Notes: generated from the letters alone by a model not told the origin. A stretch of 64,000 nucleotides of DNA from Ophioderma brevispina (GCA_023653785.1 JAMKCH010035192.1:27871-91870); one strand, 5' to 3'; shown: positions 34,201 through 46,977, numbered from the stretch's first letter. Program-made: numbers and translations.

Positions 34201-37200
34201 TGGCATCGTCGCTGTTGAATTTACACACACTACTAATAGCGCTATGATTACAAGGTAAAAGGTGAACTTGGTTCATACCCCTTTCTTTCAAATCAAGCTG
34301 TGATGGTGTCGTATGAAATGAATGTGAGGTAGGCGGTTCAGATCGGGGATATGGCTAAACGGGCAGGGGGGGGTGAAGGGATACTTATAGGTGTAAAGGC
34401 TGGTGCTTCCAAACCCAGGGTCAGTCGGTTACAGAGGACTCCAAAAAAATAGGGGTCTTGGATGACATGGTAAATTTTTCAAAAAAACTATGGTGTCTTT
34501 AGTGAGATTATTTTTTAAAAAAATGGGGTCTTGGTGGACAACGATACTGAAAATGGGGGGGGTCTTTTCAACCTTTCATATGCCGTCACTTCCTAAATGA
34601 GGGGAGGGGAGTATGCTAGCCCTACTCTCTGTCGACTACTAGTGACTAGTGAGTGTATAGACCTCTATGAAATCAATTGTTCAACACTCAGTTGGTTGGT
34701 CAAAAAACTCAAAATGTTTTTGGGGTGCGCGGATTTTCCCAGATGGGACCTTTCGCGCACTTAGCGCAAGAGCTAACCGGTGGGGTGCAGGGGCCGCCCT
34801 AGGGGCCCCCCGCTATGGCCCTGTGTACAATCAATTGTACAATCATGGAGTCATGGCCTACAGTCCCCATTAGTGGCATCTCCATTCCAGTAACGCCTTC
34901 ATCATCATCATTTCCACCCCAAAAAAGGCTAATTCAATTTTAATGGCATTGAACATGAATGTGTAGTCGGCCTGCAAGTGGGTGGCTTAATTGTGAGAAT
35001 ATTCTTCATATTAAATATATATAAACTATTGAATTTGGGTGAAATAATGAAAATGAAATAGTAACTGGAAACACAACCAATTCATTGGCCTAAAAGTGAA
35101 TTGCTGTGATGGTGTAAATCAGCTTCTGAGTTATTCTAGATCTACAAAACACAATCTGCACTCTTGTACACCATCAGGTAAGTGTGCATATCATAGATTT
35201 CCTGAAATTGATCCGGCCCTTGACCCAGCGGCCAAACGCTTGTGCGCGAAGCTAAAATTTTATGCAGGAATCGTCCAAACAAAAGGCTATAGAAGGAGTT
35301 AAAGGTATTTCTCCTACCAAAAATGTGGGTATGCTCTTTAGCTTGAAATAACATCACCCAAGCAAAATCATTTCTGGATTTTATTATTCGGGCCAATTTC
35401 TTTCTGGAATTCTGGATATTTTTGGAATTCCTTATATCCCGTCAACCTTGCTATTTGTTTACTAACATAATTTGTTTTTTTAAATGCCTAACTTTCACAT
35501 CTTAACGTACCAACAGCAACGCTGACTATGATGTAGGTGCTCTGACTCTGCCGTGGTCTTGTCCTCTACCCCCTGTTATGTAGTGAAACTCACTCTTCTT
35601 CCTTTACCCATAGACACGCTGATTGATCAGCTGAAATCTCAACACATCAACAAATATTTTGAAGCAATAAGAAGACAAATAATAAGTTATAGTTTAATAG
35701 TAAGACATTTCCCATTTCCCAGGCCTACTCAAAACCCTGCACAAGTAAAAAAAATGCACTAAGTTCTGGATGTGTTGATTGGTGAGTATCACCAAACGAA
35801 GACACATATGGTCACGAAATCATGGCCTGTGCAGACCTGCCACCGTCATAGCCCAGTATCCTAGTGATGGACCGGGGGCCTGAAGGCACTCTGGGTTGAA
35901 GATCAATGCAAGTTTCCTCCCCCGTTTTCTCCTTCCCTTCTGGCTGCCGCTATTCCTTCACTTTCTCCTGGCTACAACAGCTAGGACTTAGGGTAAAGCA
36001 AGATTATAGACAAACCCTTCGTCATCCAAAGAAACATCATGTATTCCCAGGTTTCGGATATATGTGACCATCCAAATTGATGACACAATATTGATTGAAT
36101 AAATGTATCACCCGGGACCAACTGCGTTACATCTGCTTACAATTCCAAGAACACAGTAATCTATGGAAAACGTAAATACCGTGGAGTCAAAAAACCTACA
36201 GTCAGAATAAAAATTGAAATAGTTAAGAATTGTTTTTTGCTCAAATATTTGCTATGGTTAGAAAAAGGATAAACAGGCTTTTCAAAAACGTTTTATTTGG
36301 GTCATTTGATTTGGAGGAAGAATTAATGCCTATTTTGCTGAGAGACTTACAATCCCTGTTTGGCCGATTTGACCCAAACAAGAATGCATCGTTACATAGC
36401 GTAACAAGGTCTTCATCATTGTTTGATTAAAACATTTATAACCACCATATTGTTAAACATAGAAGGTAGGGAGAATAATGAAGGATTAATAAATAATAAT
36501 CCCGGAGATTACAAACGAAAATGCTAAGTGAAAAATGTTCAATTTCCCATCAAGAAAGTCAAGATAGCTGGTAAGACCACAGTTTTACTTTGGGTCAGCA
36601 AGATTTCATGGTTTTAACCAACCTGGGAGCAAAAATTGAAACCATAAGGTTTTGTATTTCGGTTTGAAAACATTGCAGAGTGAAATTTAGTTTAAATTCT
36701 AATTTAAGTTACAGAAACTTCAGCTTTAGTTCCCCATTTAGGGACCCTGAGTGTACTGTATTTGTGGGCAAATAATTACCTGCGAGAGGAAAACAAAAAT
36801 CTCTGAAGGCATTTTCATTATGTTCAGGAATGAGACATTGATTGGAGTGATTTTCATAACTGACTGTTTTATGATTGAACAATGTCATTTAATTTTTTAA
36901 AAGATATTGTACTTGTAATTATGTTTACACATAGACCGTTTTATTCAAACGGATATGTTTTTGTCAAGAAGATCGATACCATCTGAAATTGCAATGTGTG
37001 AATTGTCTTTGCGATAATGTGTTATGGTACACATCGGTGTCAGTCTCTCAGTCTCTCCGCATTGTTATGGCTAAAATCGGCCACTGAATTTTGAGGTCTC
37101 TGCCGCAAATTGACTGTTTTGAACACAAAGTCCGAAAGACACCAAATAAAATCTTCTGATAGCCTGTTTTTATTTATCTTGTAAAAACAACCAAGCAAAT

Positions 37201-38210
37201 ATTGAAGCAAAAATACTTTAGGCTTGAAAAAAATCTTCTGAGATGTAGGGTTTTTCTGACTCATCACTGATAAGTATTTACCATAAAATAAAAGATCCAT
37301 CACAATCATAGAGTGCTTGTGGAAGTAGCTTTATTTTGACAAATATTAACCAAAGAAAAACTTAAAAAGGTTGCTAATCAAGAAATGTACCTTAAGGGAG
37401 AACCGTATAAAATAACTTATACCATATATGCATAAAAATAATTATTGAACCTATCGGTGGTTTTCATGGGAAAAACGGATCAATAACCATAAAAAAATGA
37501 AACATTTTGTCGACCATGGCTATTTGAAATTCCACTAGGTTCATGGATATGTAGACGGACGCACAGGACGGCATACACCTTTCACGCGTGAAGCTTTCAT
37601 ATTCATTCTTAGGGGAGGGAAGGCCTTTCTTACTCCCGTTCCGACCGTATCGGCATAACAACACGTTATACAAAATAGGCGGCAAAAATTTTAATGATCG
37701 CATGGTCAGAGGCCAGATGTGTTTTAATTCATTGTTATCGTTCACATAATTTCGTCTTTTCTATGAACCAATCCGATAGTGGTCCAATAATGAGTTTATG
37801 AGTATATTGCATAATATTATTCATTGTATGGGTTCCCCTTTAAGGAAGGAGATTACCTCCATATCACTTTGTCTAGTTAGTTTCGTGTAATATATGCATA
37901 GAGAGTCTGTAAGGTCTGTTAATTGTATTAATAGGGTCTGGTTTCATGTCCCAAACTGAGGTGCTACTATACACAGCACAGACCTGTATGCTTCCTGTAT
38001 AGTGGGTAAGGCTAGCCAGTTTGGGTTTCTAGGTCATTTACTAGCGAAAATTTTGATTTAAACCCTTTAAGTCTGACTATAGAAGCATAATGTGCCAATG
38101 CACAACTGGCAACTTCCATTATTTCAAAGAATATTTAAAATGTTACACAGCTATTAATGAAAGTAAGTTTTCACCTTATGTTTTTTCAAGACAAGTAGTA
38201 TTGTAAATCA
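31240..38210. other. Large intron-like interval without supported exons
   Basis: AT-rich with G-runs near 34370, 34555 and 34800. No EGF/TB module, TE protein or RNA gene was recognised. A possible chance exon at 35553-35700 is discussed under rejected items. Confidence 0.35.
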
Positions 38211-38221
38211 GAAGAAATATG

Positions 38222-38600
38222 TATGGAGAGCGTGGCCACTGGTTAGGGTATCGCTTTGGTCTGAAGGTCCCCGGTTCAAGCCCCGGTGGGGCCACTTTGG
38301 TGGGGATCTTAATTGGGTTACTAATTCTGGATTGTATTGTAAGAACTTATTGATTAAACGGGAATTCCGCTCTCCTCTTGTTCATTTGGCTTGTTTTCCA
38401 AACAACCATGAGAATACCCCGCCCTTCGGAGGGGACGTTAAGCCTCGGTCCCATATACATGGAGATCATGCCTGTATATGTAATCGCATCCAGTAGTGTG
38501 AACCCCCTGGGTGTCCTCAATCCATCCTGGACCCCCCTTGTCAGCATTGAACAGCATTGTCTGAACCATGATGATCTACCCAGACTAAATACGACAAAAT
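38222..38600 (+). mobile_element. tRNA-derived SINE
   Basis: The head has A-box-like GTGGCCACTGGTTAGGGTA and a perfect B-box GGTTCAAGCCC (about 38273). The body has GGGAATTCCGCTCTCCT, CCCTTCGGAGGGGACGTTAA and TAATCGCATCCAGT, all of which recur in order at 45765-46115. It ends near an AATAATAAAAAA tract. The head is not a functional tRNA because the stem arms do not close properly. Confidence 0.8.
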
Positions 38601-38799
38601 AATAAAAAAACACTTGGGTCAAGTCACTCCTCACCAGAAAGATCTGTATTACGTAATAAATAAATTATAAAAACCCCTGTATACTGAGCATGGTTATATA
38701 CCCTTTTACAGGGATATTACTTTATTCCGCTCTCATGGCGGTGACCTTCCCATCTGCTATCCCACATACGTCCATTGTCTCATTATTAGCATATCAAGT

Positions 38800-39040
38800 A
38801 TGAACTTATCCTCACTGCACTAAAGCTACCGTAAATTGAAGTGAGTGCCAACCAAAAGGTGTATCTAGAGCAATAAAGTGACCCCTGAATGACCTTTGAC
38901 CTCCTTAGAACCTTTCGTTTTCCCCACATAATACCTTTGTCCTGCAAATGTATAACAATCAATTAGGAACTTGATCTTCACTGCACTAACAGTTACAGTA
39001 ATTGAAAGTGTCAACCCAAAAGGTGTATCTACATATTTGA
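38800..39040. repeat. Direct duplication with one DR1 motif
   Basis: TTCACTGCACTAA...TACAGTAATTGAA...CCAAAAGGTGTATCTA near 38965-39032 repeats the segment near 38810-38870 (TCACTGCACTAAAGCTACCG, CCAAAAGGTGTATCTA). Between them lies TGACCTTTGACCT (38890). Confidence 0.6.
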
Positions 39041-39429
39041 CACACACAAATGGACCACGACACACACAACACGAATCAATGAGGTCTTCCGATTGCATCG
39101 ATGACCTAAAAATAAAATTGGTAAAAATGGCTCCAAAATCAAATGCTTAGCCTACTTGAAGCAAACTTTTTTTTTTGGGGGGGGCCTTATAGGTGACTTG
39201 AAGATTTAATTGCTGCATTCCATTTCAAATATGTTTTGATATTTTATATATCTGCCCGGGGTTTACCATGGGGTTTTATTTTATGATTCTCAGATAAGGA
39301 CCTAGACTATGGTTTAGTTTACGAGTATATGGTATGTTATATCAAGTGTCAAAATAAGAGCAAAGGCAGCACACAGGGTTTTCCGTTTTTAGTTATCAGC
39401 CTGGTTTAACCAGGCAACGGTTGGATTAC

Positions 39430-39585
39430 CTGCATCCAGGTGATTGGGCACACCCCCAGGGTCACAGTGCAATCTCCCCATCCGGCACCATGGAACCACG
39501 CATTCCTGTCTTGGTAGTGTTATCATTCAGTACATTCCCACACAGGTTGCGCTGCTCAGGCTGCCATAACACTGCTTCTTTATCT
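39430..39585 (-). pseudogene. TB (8-cysteine) module exon, frameshifted
   Basis: A segment of 156 nt between acceptor TTAGTGGTTGCAG and donor GTAATC encodes pieces of a TB domain, the TGF-beta-binding-protein module found only in fibrillins, LTBPs and close relatives. In phase 1 it starts IKKQCYGSLSSATC. After one extra base the next frame gives GNVLNDNTTKT, followed by an EC and GS segment. A third frame gives GDCTVTLGVCP. The QCY start, the NxL...NxTK stretch and the late CP are TB hallmarks; the cysteine triplet of the family is not intact. At least two or three indels break the frame. A TTAA-ended element sits only 36 bp upstream of the acceptor on the transcript. The TB call is by motif recognition; a hybrid-domain relationship is possible. 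Confidence 0.68.
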
Positions 39586-39621
39586 CTGCAACCACTAAAA
39601 AATGGACAAATCAACTGCTAT

Positions 39622-39803
39622 TTAAAGGTGCTTGTTCCGATTTTGGTCTATCGTGTTCTCTACTTTATAAAGAACGTGTACACCCCTGACCATCAAGTCT
39701 GTGAAACAAACTTGCGGTTTTGATGCTCGACGCAATAATGCATAGTGTAACCCCCTATTCCCTACCTGTGCTAATAGTAAGACGCTCGGACAGGCACCTT
39801 TAA
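39622..39803 (+). mobile_element. TTAA MITE family 4 copy beside the TB exon
   Basis: It starts TTTAAAGGTGCTTGTTCCGA and ends ACAGGCACCTTTAA. The internal GAAACAAACTTGCGGTTTTG, then GACGCAATAATGCATA, matches the 23.3-kb copy. On the minus strand it lies 36 bp upstream of the TB exon acceptor, where branch point and pyrimidine tract are expected. Confidence 0.75.
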
Positions 39804-40517
39804 TAGCATAACCAGCTTTCTTTTCAGCGCAACATGCACCCTATTACAATCTACATGGAGAGACCACAAAATGGAACGATGTTTCTAATTACCTCTTGGG
39901 ATATATCTTGTTACCACTGCAATGATATACATCTGCAAAGTTTTTGGGCACTCACCCTCAAATTGACCCAAATTGCTAATATAATTTTCAAAAAAAAAAA
40001 AATTTCGCAAAGCATTCATTTCTTTCTCTCCTATGCAATTAGTGATAGATACCAAGAATAGTATATAACTATAACATGGGATGCTTCAAAAGCTACGTCT
40101 TAGTACCATTTAGGTTTGTCATCTCGTTCCAATTCCTTGAAATTATAGAACTATTTTTCTTTTTTTTTTTTATACGAAATAAAACAACATGTGAATATAT
40201 GCACAGGGATTGAAGTACAATTTGCAATCATTACTGAGCCATTATTCTAGAGGTAGCCCAATTAAGGAAAGATGATTAATTTTTCTGGCAAAGTCGATTA
40301 TTGTGGGAAAAGGAACGGTTAACAAGCGATTGTATTTCCAGAGCATTTTTTCAATGGGGGCTTAGAAATGGTTCTAACACTGTTTTTTTTTTTAAACTCC
40401 TACTTTGGTTACATCCAGATAGAGTTTCAGTTAGAATTGCAAATAAAATTATAGTATAGATTTTTTTTAATTGAAAAAAAATATTGAAAACAATATTTTT
40501 GTCCTGTGGAAAGCCTA

Positions 40518-40748
40518 TCCGGCCCTTTCATGGCAAAAGGGCATTACTTGAGTTACCCTTTTGCTTGAAAGGGCCCACCTGCAAAACCCAAAACAACATG
40601 GGATTACATTTTGCTTTTTAATGTTGAGCAAAATGCTAAAATACGTTTTTTTAAAATAAGTATCCATATGCATTGTTTTGCAGGATGACTCTTTCAAGGC
40701 AAAGGGTTTTAACTCAGTTACACCCTTTTGCCCATGAAGGGGCCATAT
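40518..40748. repeat. Pair of hairpins with CCCTTTCA / TGAAAGGG arms
   Basis: GGCCCTTTCATGGCAAAAGG...CTTTTGCTTGAAAGGGCCC (40521-40576) is itself a hairpin. A second one with CTTTCAAGGCAAAGGG...CCCTTTTGCCCATGAAGGGGCC lies at 40687-40745. About 110 bp separate them, and the whole makes a foldback structure. Confidence 0.7.
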
Positions 40749-40773
40749 CATCAGCAACACCAGTCAATCATAC

Positions 40774-40927
40774 CTGGTTTTTGCATGGTGTACACGAAGC
40801 AGCGATCTGCATGCTATATTAAGCCAAACGGGGGACATGCACATAAAATCCTCCAGCCGGTTCGGTGCAGGTAGATAGAGCCTTTCCCCCACAATTGTTG
40901 TGTTGTTCTCCTTACACTCATCAATAT
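40774..40927 (-). pseudogene. cbEGF module exon, frameshifted, acceptor AG lost
   Basis: On the minus strand ATATTGATGAGTGT gives the calcium-binding start (D)IDEC when read in phase 1. A frame change then gives NNCGGKALSTCTEPAGGF, and a further change gives CACPPFGL, an in-frame stop, then DRCF before a GTATGA donor. Together these are the six-cysteine order of a fibrillin-type cbEGF. At the position where the acceptor AG should lie, directly before ATATTGAT, the sequence is AT. The exon is therefore broken by at least two frameshifts, one stop and a lost acceptor. It lies immediately upstream of the TB exon on the transcript, matching the cbEGF-TB order of fibrillins. Intron repeats of about 30 bp lie directly upstream (40930-41010). 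Confidence 0.65.
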
Positions 40928-41010
40928 ATGCATAGAAAACAAGTTATCATTAAATATCGGGCATAGAAAAACAAGTTATCATTAAATATCTGCATATAGA
41001 AAACAGTATA
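40928..41010. repeat. Three-copy tandem repeat of about 30 bp
   Basis: CATAGAAAACAAGTTATCAT, TAAATATC then GCATAGAAAAACAAGTTATC, ATTAAATATC and a truncated third unit CATATAGAAAACAG. It lies immediately upstream of the broken cbEGF exon on the transcript. Confidence 0.8.
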
Positions 41011-41094
41011 ATGAAATAATCTACATCCACGTACAGGTGGGATATTCTTGAACAAGTTAAAAGGAAATGTTACAATTGATACAACTGGCAGATT

Positions 41095-41460
41095 ACTTTA
41101 AAGACACTATAGTGATTTGCTAAATCAGCAAATCGAAAAAATCATCAAAAATCAGATGTTTACATGTATGTGAACAAGTTCAGGTACTAACATTACCCTG
41201 CAAATGATTAAGACAAGAGAAGCAACCCCCCCTAATAAGGACAGAATCGGAGGATTTTAGTCATTACTGTCCGTCGGACACTTACTACACACGTAATTGA
41301 ATGGAGAATGTATCTTGGAACACTGCCGTTTTGTCCTTTCTGTAATTCTACAGCTGGAGGAAAAGGTAACTTTATGAGAATTTTCTACGACTTAGCCTTC
41401 ACTCTAAGCTATTCCTGCACATTTCAAATATTTTTCAAATCACTGATAGTGGCTTTAACT
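41095..41460. mobile_element. TTAA-ended MITE, family 5
   Basis: Left end TTTAAAGACACTATAGTGAT and right end ATCACTGATAGTGGCTTTAA are inverted. A near-palindrome TGTCCGTCGGACA lies in the middle. A second copy is at 50561-50912. Confidence 0.7.
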
Positions 41461-44400
41461 CAAAATTTGCTATTCAAAACAACGTTGGTAACATACTGAC
41501 TTTTTACAATACTTGCCAATAAACCTATACCCTCTGAGAGTGATAGTTTGCATTCTTGTGAATCAGTCACATAACACCATCATTATTGCATGCATATTCA
41601 TTACTGAGCCTTCGTGGGCAGTTTGCGTGTCCACGGAGGTTACAAAACCATTCCTGATTATTTTGATTGCGATGTGAACAACGTGAATGGTTATTGATGT
41701 CAGATGTGTGGGATTACCTAGAGCAATTACAGTTGGGGTCGAGGCATTCCAACACTGATTACTCCGAACTTTGCCAAGTTGAAGCTTATGACTGAAATAA
41801 GTTCATTGGGGTTATCAATTTGAAACCTGCACTCCCTCTGTAGAACACTAGATAAAAGTTTTTACAGGGGGTTTGGAGTCAAAGGGAAAAAGACCACTGG
41901 CCACTTATACTTTTGAAATCAGCCTCCCCATTGTAGAAGGATCTGAATGGAGGAGAATGGAAGGAATAGCTACTTAGAGACTTCCTTTGATATATACACA
42001 TTCCATTTGATTAAGAATTAGGTGTAAAGTCGTCCAGAGGGAGAGGAGAAGATTTTAAATGGAATAGCATACAGTCACTACTTTCCAAATAAAGTCAACA
42101 CATTAAATTCAGGAACAGCCACATGGTGTTCTAAATTTTAACACTTGGCCCCACTTTTCTTGAACGCTAGCCAAAGACTAGTTAAAAGTTGTCTGAGTGT
42201 TAAAATGATAGAACACAGTTGTAGCTTTCCTTAAAAACTAAGTACTTTCCCCCCTTTCTGATGTGAAAAAATGAAACTTTATAAATGCAATAATATTTTA
42301 AGTACAACCAATGTAACCAAAAAGTTCCAAAAGTTCACCCACAGTGCCTATGCCATCCCAAAGTTTTTTAAAGAAGAGTGTACAATTTCTGAATTCCGAG
42401 ACCTTTTGACAAGAGGAAGTATAGGGTCTTCACACAATGCATTTCTCCAGTGCAATTTTTGAACACTGGTTGTCCCAGAATTTTATAGTGAAAAGACTTC
42501 AATGCAAAAGATTGGAGAAGAGTTCTTCCATTTATGTACTTTCTTGTCACTACAAATACATGTGACAACCAGTGCAAAAATTGTATGGGAAGAAAGAATG
42601 CATTATGGCGACGAAGCACACTACCTCAGCTTCTTTTTGAAGTGAGGGCTATATTAGTCCTTGAGAAAAATATTAAAAACAAAAACTAAGGTCTAACAAA
42701 CTCAACCTGATACACTGCTTGCCATTGAGTTTCGTGATCGGAATCCCTACAAAACAGTGGCAGAAATAGGAGGCCTGCAGTAGAGTGGTACACTCCATTG
42801 GGCAACATTATCACGATACATTCATTTAAATCTGAATAGGAAAAAACAAAAGCAGTTCAACACATAGGTTACTTTGAACAAATTGTTGTGGTCTCAAAGT
42901 GGTATTTTCTTCAATGGAAATATTGTGAAGTTCCTTTTCCCATACCCCTTATGACATTGTAATTTTATCATCTCTTTCTTTTTAATGATTTGGACATGCA
43001 ATTGACCTACACTATTTAAGGAGGAAATGGACCTGTAGTAGTAGGTATTAGGATTAGGGGAGCAGTTAGGTTTATTGAATAAATAGTTATATTGCATTTG
43101 CAAGTTCTCAAGGCAAGGGGCTGGGTATTTCTAAAAAAAATACATTTTCGATTTTGTAACACCAACACTCAATACCAACAGATGAGGTTAGATTATGAGG
43201 TAGGTTGCATGGCGTGTCTTATGTGATAAACTAAGTGTTGTCCAATTTCAAAACAAAATGCATTATGATATTATGCGGTACGATGGATGGCTATCAGATT
43301 GGAACTTAGTTGATGATTATCAACGAATTGTGTTTATGATTGATAGTAATGGAAACCTCAAGGTCAAACCAGTCGAAACACAGCATAAATTGTTGCGGCA
43401 TAAATTATTGATAAGCACTCTCAGACAACGATAAATCTTAAAAATCAGTAAACCGGGTACAGAGCTAATTTTACAGGTGATTATTTTTTAACTATCGACA
43501 TCAACAGAGAACTTGAAATCATGGATGGTACTGGGAAATATTTTTGAAATTTTAAACATTTTAGGTCATCCCTTTGACATGTACTTGTCAATTAAAAAAA
43601 TGAATTGAACAGAGTCATATTAATTTTAAAGCAAGAGCCAAACCTGTGCATCTGGAGAGAACCTACAGAACAAGGACCAATTGGAAACCAAATGACTAAA
43701 CAGTAGACAGGACGGATCGATCAAGCCCCAACCAGTGTTTGAACCCAAGGCCACAGTTTTAAAGGGGTTCCATGGGTAACTCAAAAGTGACTAAATAGGT
43801 CTAAAGATCTTACTTCCCAAAAAGTGGTTCCAAATCAAAAAACAATTTTCAAACAAAAGTGTTTTTTTTAATTAGTGAATTTGCATTTCTGTAGGTTTCA
43901 GCTCTCAGATGACAAAAATCAAAATACAGGGTTTTCAATTTGTTACATTTCCAATTTTTTCTGGGCCAAACCTACATCCTAGTTCAATTTTTTTCTGCAG
44001 ATATTTAAAGACAGGTGGCAAATTATATAATTTTCTAGCTGCTTAACAATAAATGTGATGGCAAGTGTAAAAGATTCAACAAGGAGTCCAATCCCAGATA
44101 TCTTAAATATTTTTTTTTTGCAATGACGGAAACTTGCATTCAGAATTTTTTTTAAAGGGTGGTATGAAATTGTGAAAAGTGTTTAGATGGAGCATCATTG
44201 ATAGGCTCATCCCAAAGTGTTTTGCCTAAAATCGAACCTTGACCAAGTTTAATAAAAACAGATTGTTTCATATATACTTTACGCACATTTTGATTTTGGC
44301 ACCCATTTTTACTATGTTTCGGTTTTTTTAAATTGATTTACTGAGAAAAAAATTTGCCAGTGATTTACTGAGAAAATTTGCCCTTTTTAAAGACAAAAAT

Positions 44401-45760
44401 TGCCTTCGAAATAGAAAAAATCATTTTTAAAAGGCATTTAAAGTGATCACAAATTGATTTATTTTTGCTCCATAAATATTAATGTGACAGTAAAATATGA
44501 TTTGAACATGTTTTAACTGACAATTGGCCAATTTGTGCCATTTCTGGGAAAACCCTTTAAAAAAATAAAAAAAAAGAGCATCTGCATTAGCTTTTGGGAC
44601 TACCAACTGGAAACAAATTTGTGATTTTTTTTTGCCTTACAGATTTTTTTTTAAATGTGTTTTTGGTTGTTTTGCACTTTCTTGGCCATTTCACAGCCAA
44701 TGGTTTCTCTTTTTTTACTATACAACTAAAAAGCCATTAAAATGAGCTCATCACATATCTGTGTTGAGGGTTGTGAGACAAACTTTTTCTTGGCCTTACT
44801 TCCAAATCATTTTTATAAAGGAAATTCAAAGAATTTTGTGGGGTCTCCCACATAAATGACCAAGTGAGAGTGGTTTACTCTATCATGTAATTTCTGCACG
44901 AAATAATTCAATAGAAATCTGTATGGACATACATGTATATAGAGCTGAATGGGGATACAGGCTTATTCTGCATAGGCCTAATTGGTTTCTTCCATCAAGG
45001 GTTATTACAACAAGGAAGCACCCAAACGAGTAAATTGTATGAATTGTCTTGAAATGAATAAATTTCCATGTATGGAAGATGTCAATGTACAAAAGAACTT
45101 GGGATGACCTAGGCACAAGGTACAGTTTCTTAATTTAATGTGCTGTCATTGAAACAGGTACAGTTCCTTAGGACTTGGGCAATTCGTTGGGGAGCTTGAG
45201 TTTGTAATATACGTAACCCAGAAATGTGTTTCTTCCATTAATTTAAAAACAAACCAAAGAACCAAATATTTGCGGCAGGTTGCAGCCCAACACCCTATTT
45301 CCCAGATAACTATTACTGAACAAGTATCTGTATTTTGTACACAAAGTTGGCATGGCCCTAAAATAAGGACCATTACTCCCTGAGTCCGTCTGCCCCACAT
45401 AGCTGTTTACAGTCACAGATGTGTGGAGGTCTTTGGCTTAGTAATTGGCATAATGTTCGCAACCAACTATATGGAGGAGAAGTGAAGCCAATGTTCATGG
45501 AACCAAGCTAGTGGAAACATGTAGGGAAGAGTGAAACCAGCTAACTTCATGAAGGGTGATGAGATGCAGATAAATTAATTATGAAGTTCCCCAAGTAGGC
45601 TATTAGAATAATTAGTTGACCCAATTTGATTGGGCTATTAACTGTTTTGCTACAAAGTGACCACTGATGATGTACTAGTGTACAGGCCTAACAAGTTCAT
45701 GGAAAACGCAGTCATGTTATTTACTGCAGTCTCAGCAAAGTATAAGTATGTTAATGGTTT
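41461..45760. other. AT-rich interval, nothing recognised
   Basis: Contains many T- and A-homopolymers, especially 43.86-44.7 kb. No exon, element terminus or RNA gene could be supported. Confidence 0.35.
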
Positions 45761-45764
45761 TTTT

Positions 45765-46115
45765 TAGAGCGTTTTGGCCTAGTGGTTAGGGCGCAAATTT
45801 CCCGGGTTAGATCCAATGGGGAGGGACTTGGTGAGACAAATCCCAGTGGGGGCACTTGGTTGGACGAATCCCAGTGGGGGCACTTGCTGGGATTAACTCG
45901 GGTGCTCAATTCTGAATTTGATCTGTACACAGCTATGATTAAAAATGGGAATACCGCTCTCCTCCAGGTTCACTTGGAATTGGGCAAATGAATCATGGAA
46001 AGCATCCCGTCCTTCGGAGGGATGTGAGCCATTGGTTCCTGTGTATAGAGAGTCACAAATGTAAATGTAAATCGCAGCCAGTTTAAAATAAGAGTAGGGT
46101 AAACCCCCTCAACTG
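45765..46115 (+). mobile_element. tRNA-derived SINE, second copy
   Basis: The head GTTTTGGCCTAGTGGTTAGG is a clear A-box region; the B box is decayed (CGGGTTAGATCC). A short direct repeat AATCCCAGTGGGGGCACTTG occurs twice (about 45838-45885). The body GGGAATACCGCTCTCCT, CCCGTCCTTCGGAGGGA and AATCGCAGCCAGT matches the 38.2-kb copy. Confidence 0.8.
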
Positions 46116-46977
46116 TTCCCACTCCACACCCGGAACCCCCAGCCCAGAGTGGGGCCATGCTAGGAGATCCATCACTATCCTGGAGACCCACAGCCATGGA
46201 TCAGCTTACCTAGCTCACCCTGGTTCAAACATCCGAATCCTGATTCCGAAACTGAACGGAATGAGCCAAAAGCATTGTCTGTTTCACAGCAAGGTGTAAA
46301 AGAGCAAAGGCTACCATATTTATGACTTCAGAGCTCACCAGCCTTGGACAAGGTACACGGTTTAATGTAAATTGACCCTTTTTATTTCTTTTTGGCGTTT
46401 TTTTTTTTTTTAATTTCACATTTTAAAAACCTACCCTATATGGCTGCTTATATCCATGACAGCATCCCTAGGGATGAGTTAGTGTTACACTTTGATCGAA
46501 TTCAAATAGGCCGAAATCATTTTGATTTTGTTTTTCACTCAAAAGAAAATAAAACAATTATACGCATACAATATAGTCGAGACCGAATTAGCAACCCAAT
46601 TTGCCCGTAGTGTCAGGTTTGTAAATCAGACGCGGCGTGGACCTAGTCCTGCTGAGCATGACTCTCCTTATGTACACTTATCATAAATGCCATAACTTAA
46701 TCAATGGAGGAATCATGCCAACCAAAAATAGTGTGTAACGGATATGACAAATTTTTGTCCACATTCCCATTAATTTTACGCTTCATGCGAATAAATATCC
46801 GATTCCAACTTGAAAGTATTCCTTAGTGTGTTATCAACAACAGGATTAGTCGTTAATAACTTCATCAACTTTTTATGAAGTGAAATTTAATGAAAGTTTA
46901 AAGATTCGTAATTAAGATAGGACCAGTGTGACTGAGTCCGATTTCTGTATTGCAGGTGCTTAGCCCTAACCCAGGAC

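Noticed and set aside
35553..35762. Possible exon beginning after CTTTACCCATAG and reading TLIDQLKSQHINKYFEAI
   Set aside because: The acceptor is plausible and the peptide looks coding, but there is no matching donor of good quality and no domain I recognise. Too weak to list.
38227..38296. tRNA gene
   Set aside because: A and B boxes are present, but the arms do not close as a proper cloverleaf and the SINE body follows. Called a SINE head instead.
45146..45400. Cysteine-containing minus-strand frame as another EGF-like exon
   Set aside because: Cysteine spacing does not fit EGF or TB, and there is no GY turn or phase-1 splice pair.
46392..46610. 72-codon plus-strand open frame (PRDELVLHFDRIQIGRNHF region)
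   Set aside because: No family recognised, and the start lies in a poly-T run. Insufficient support.
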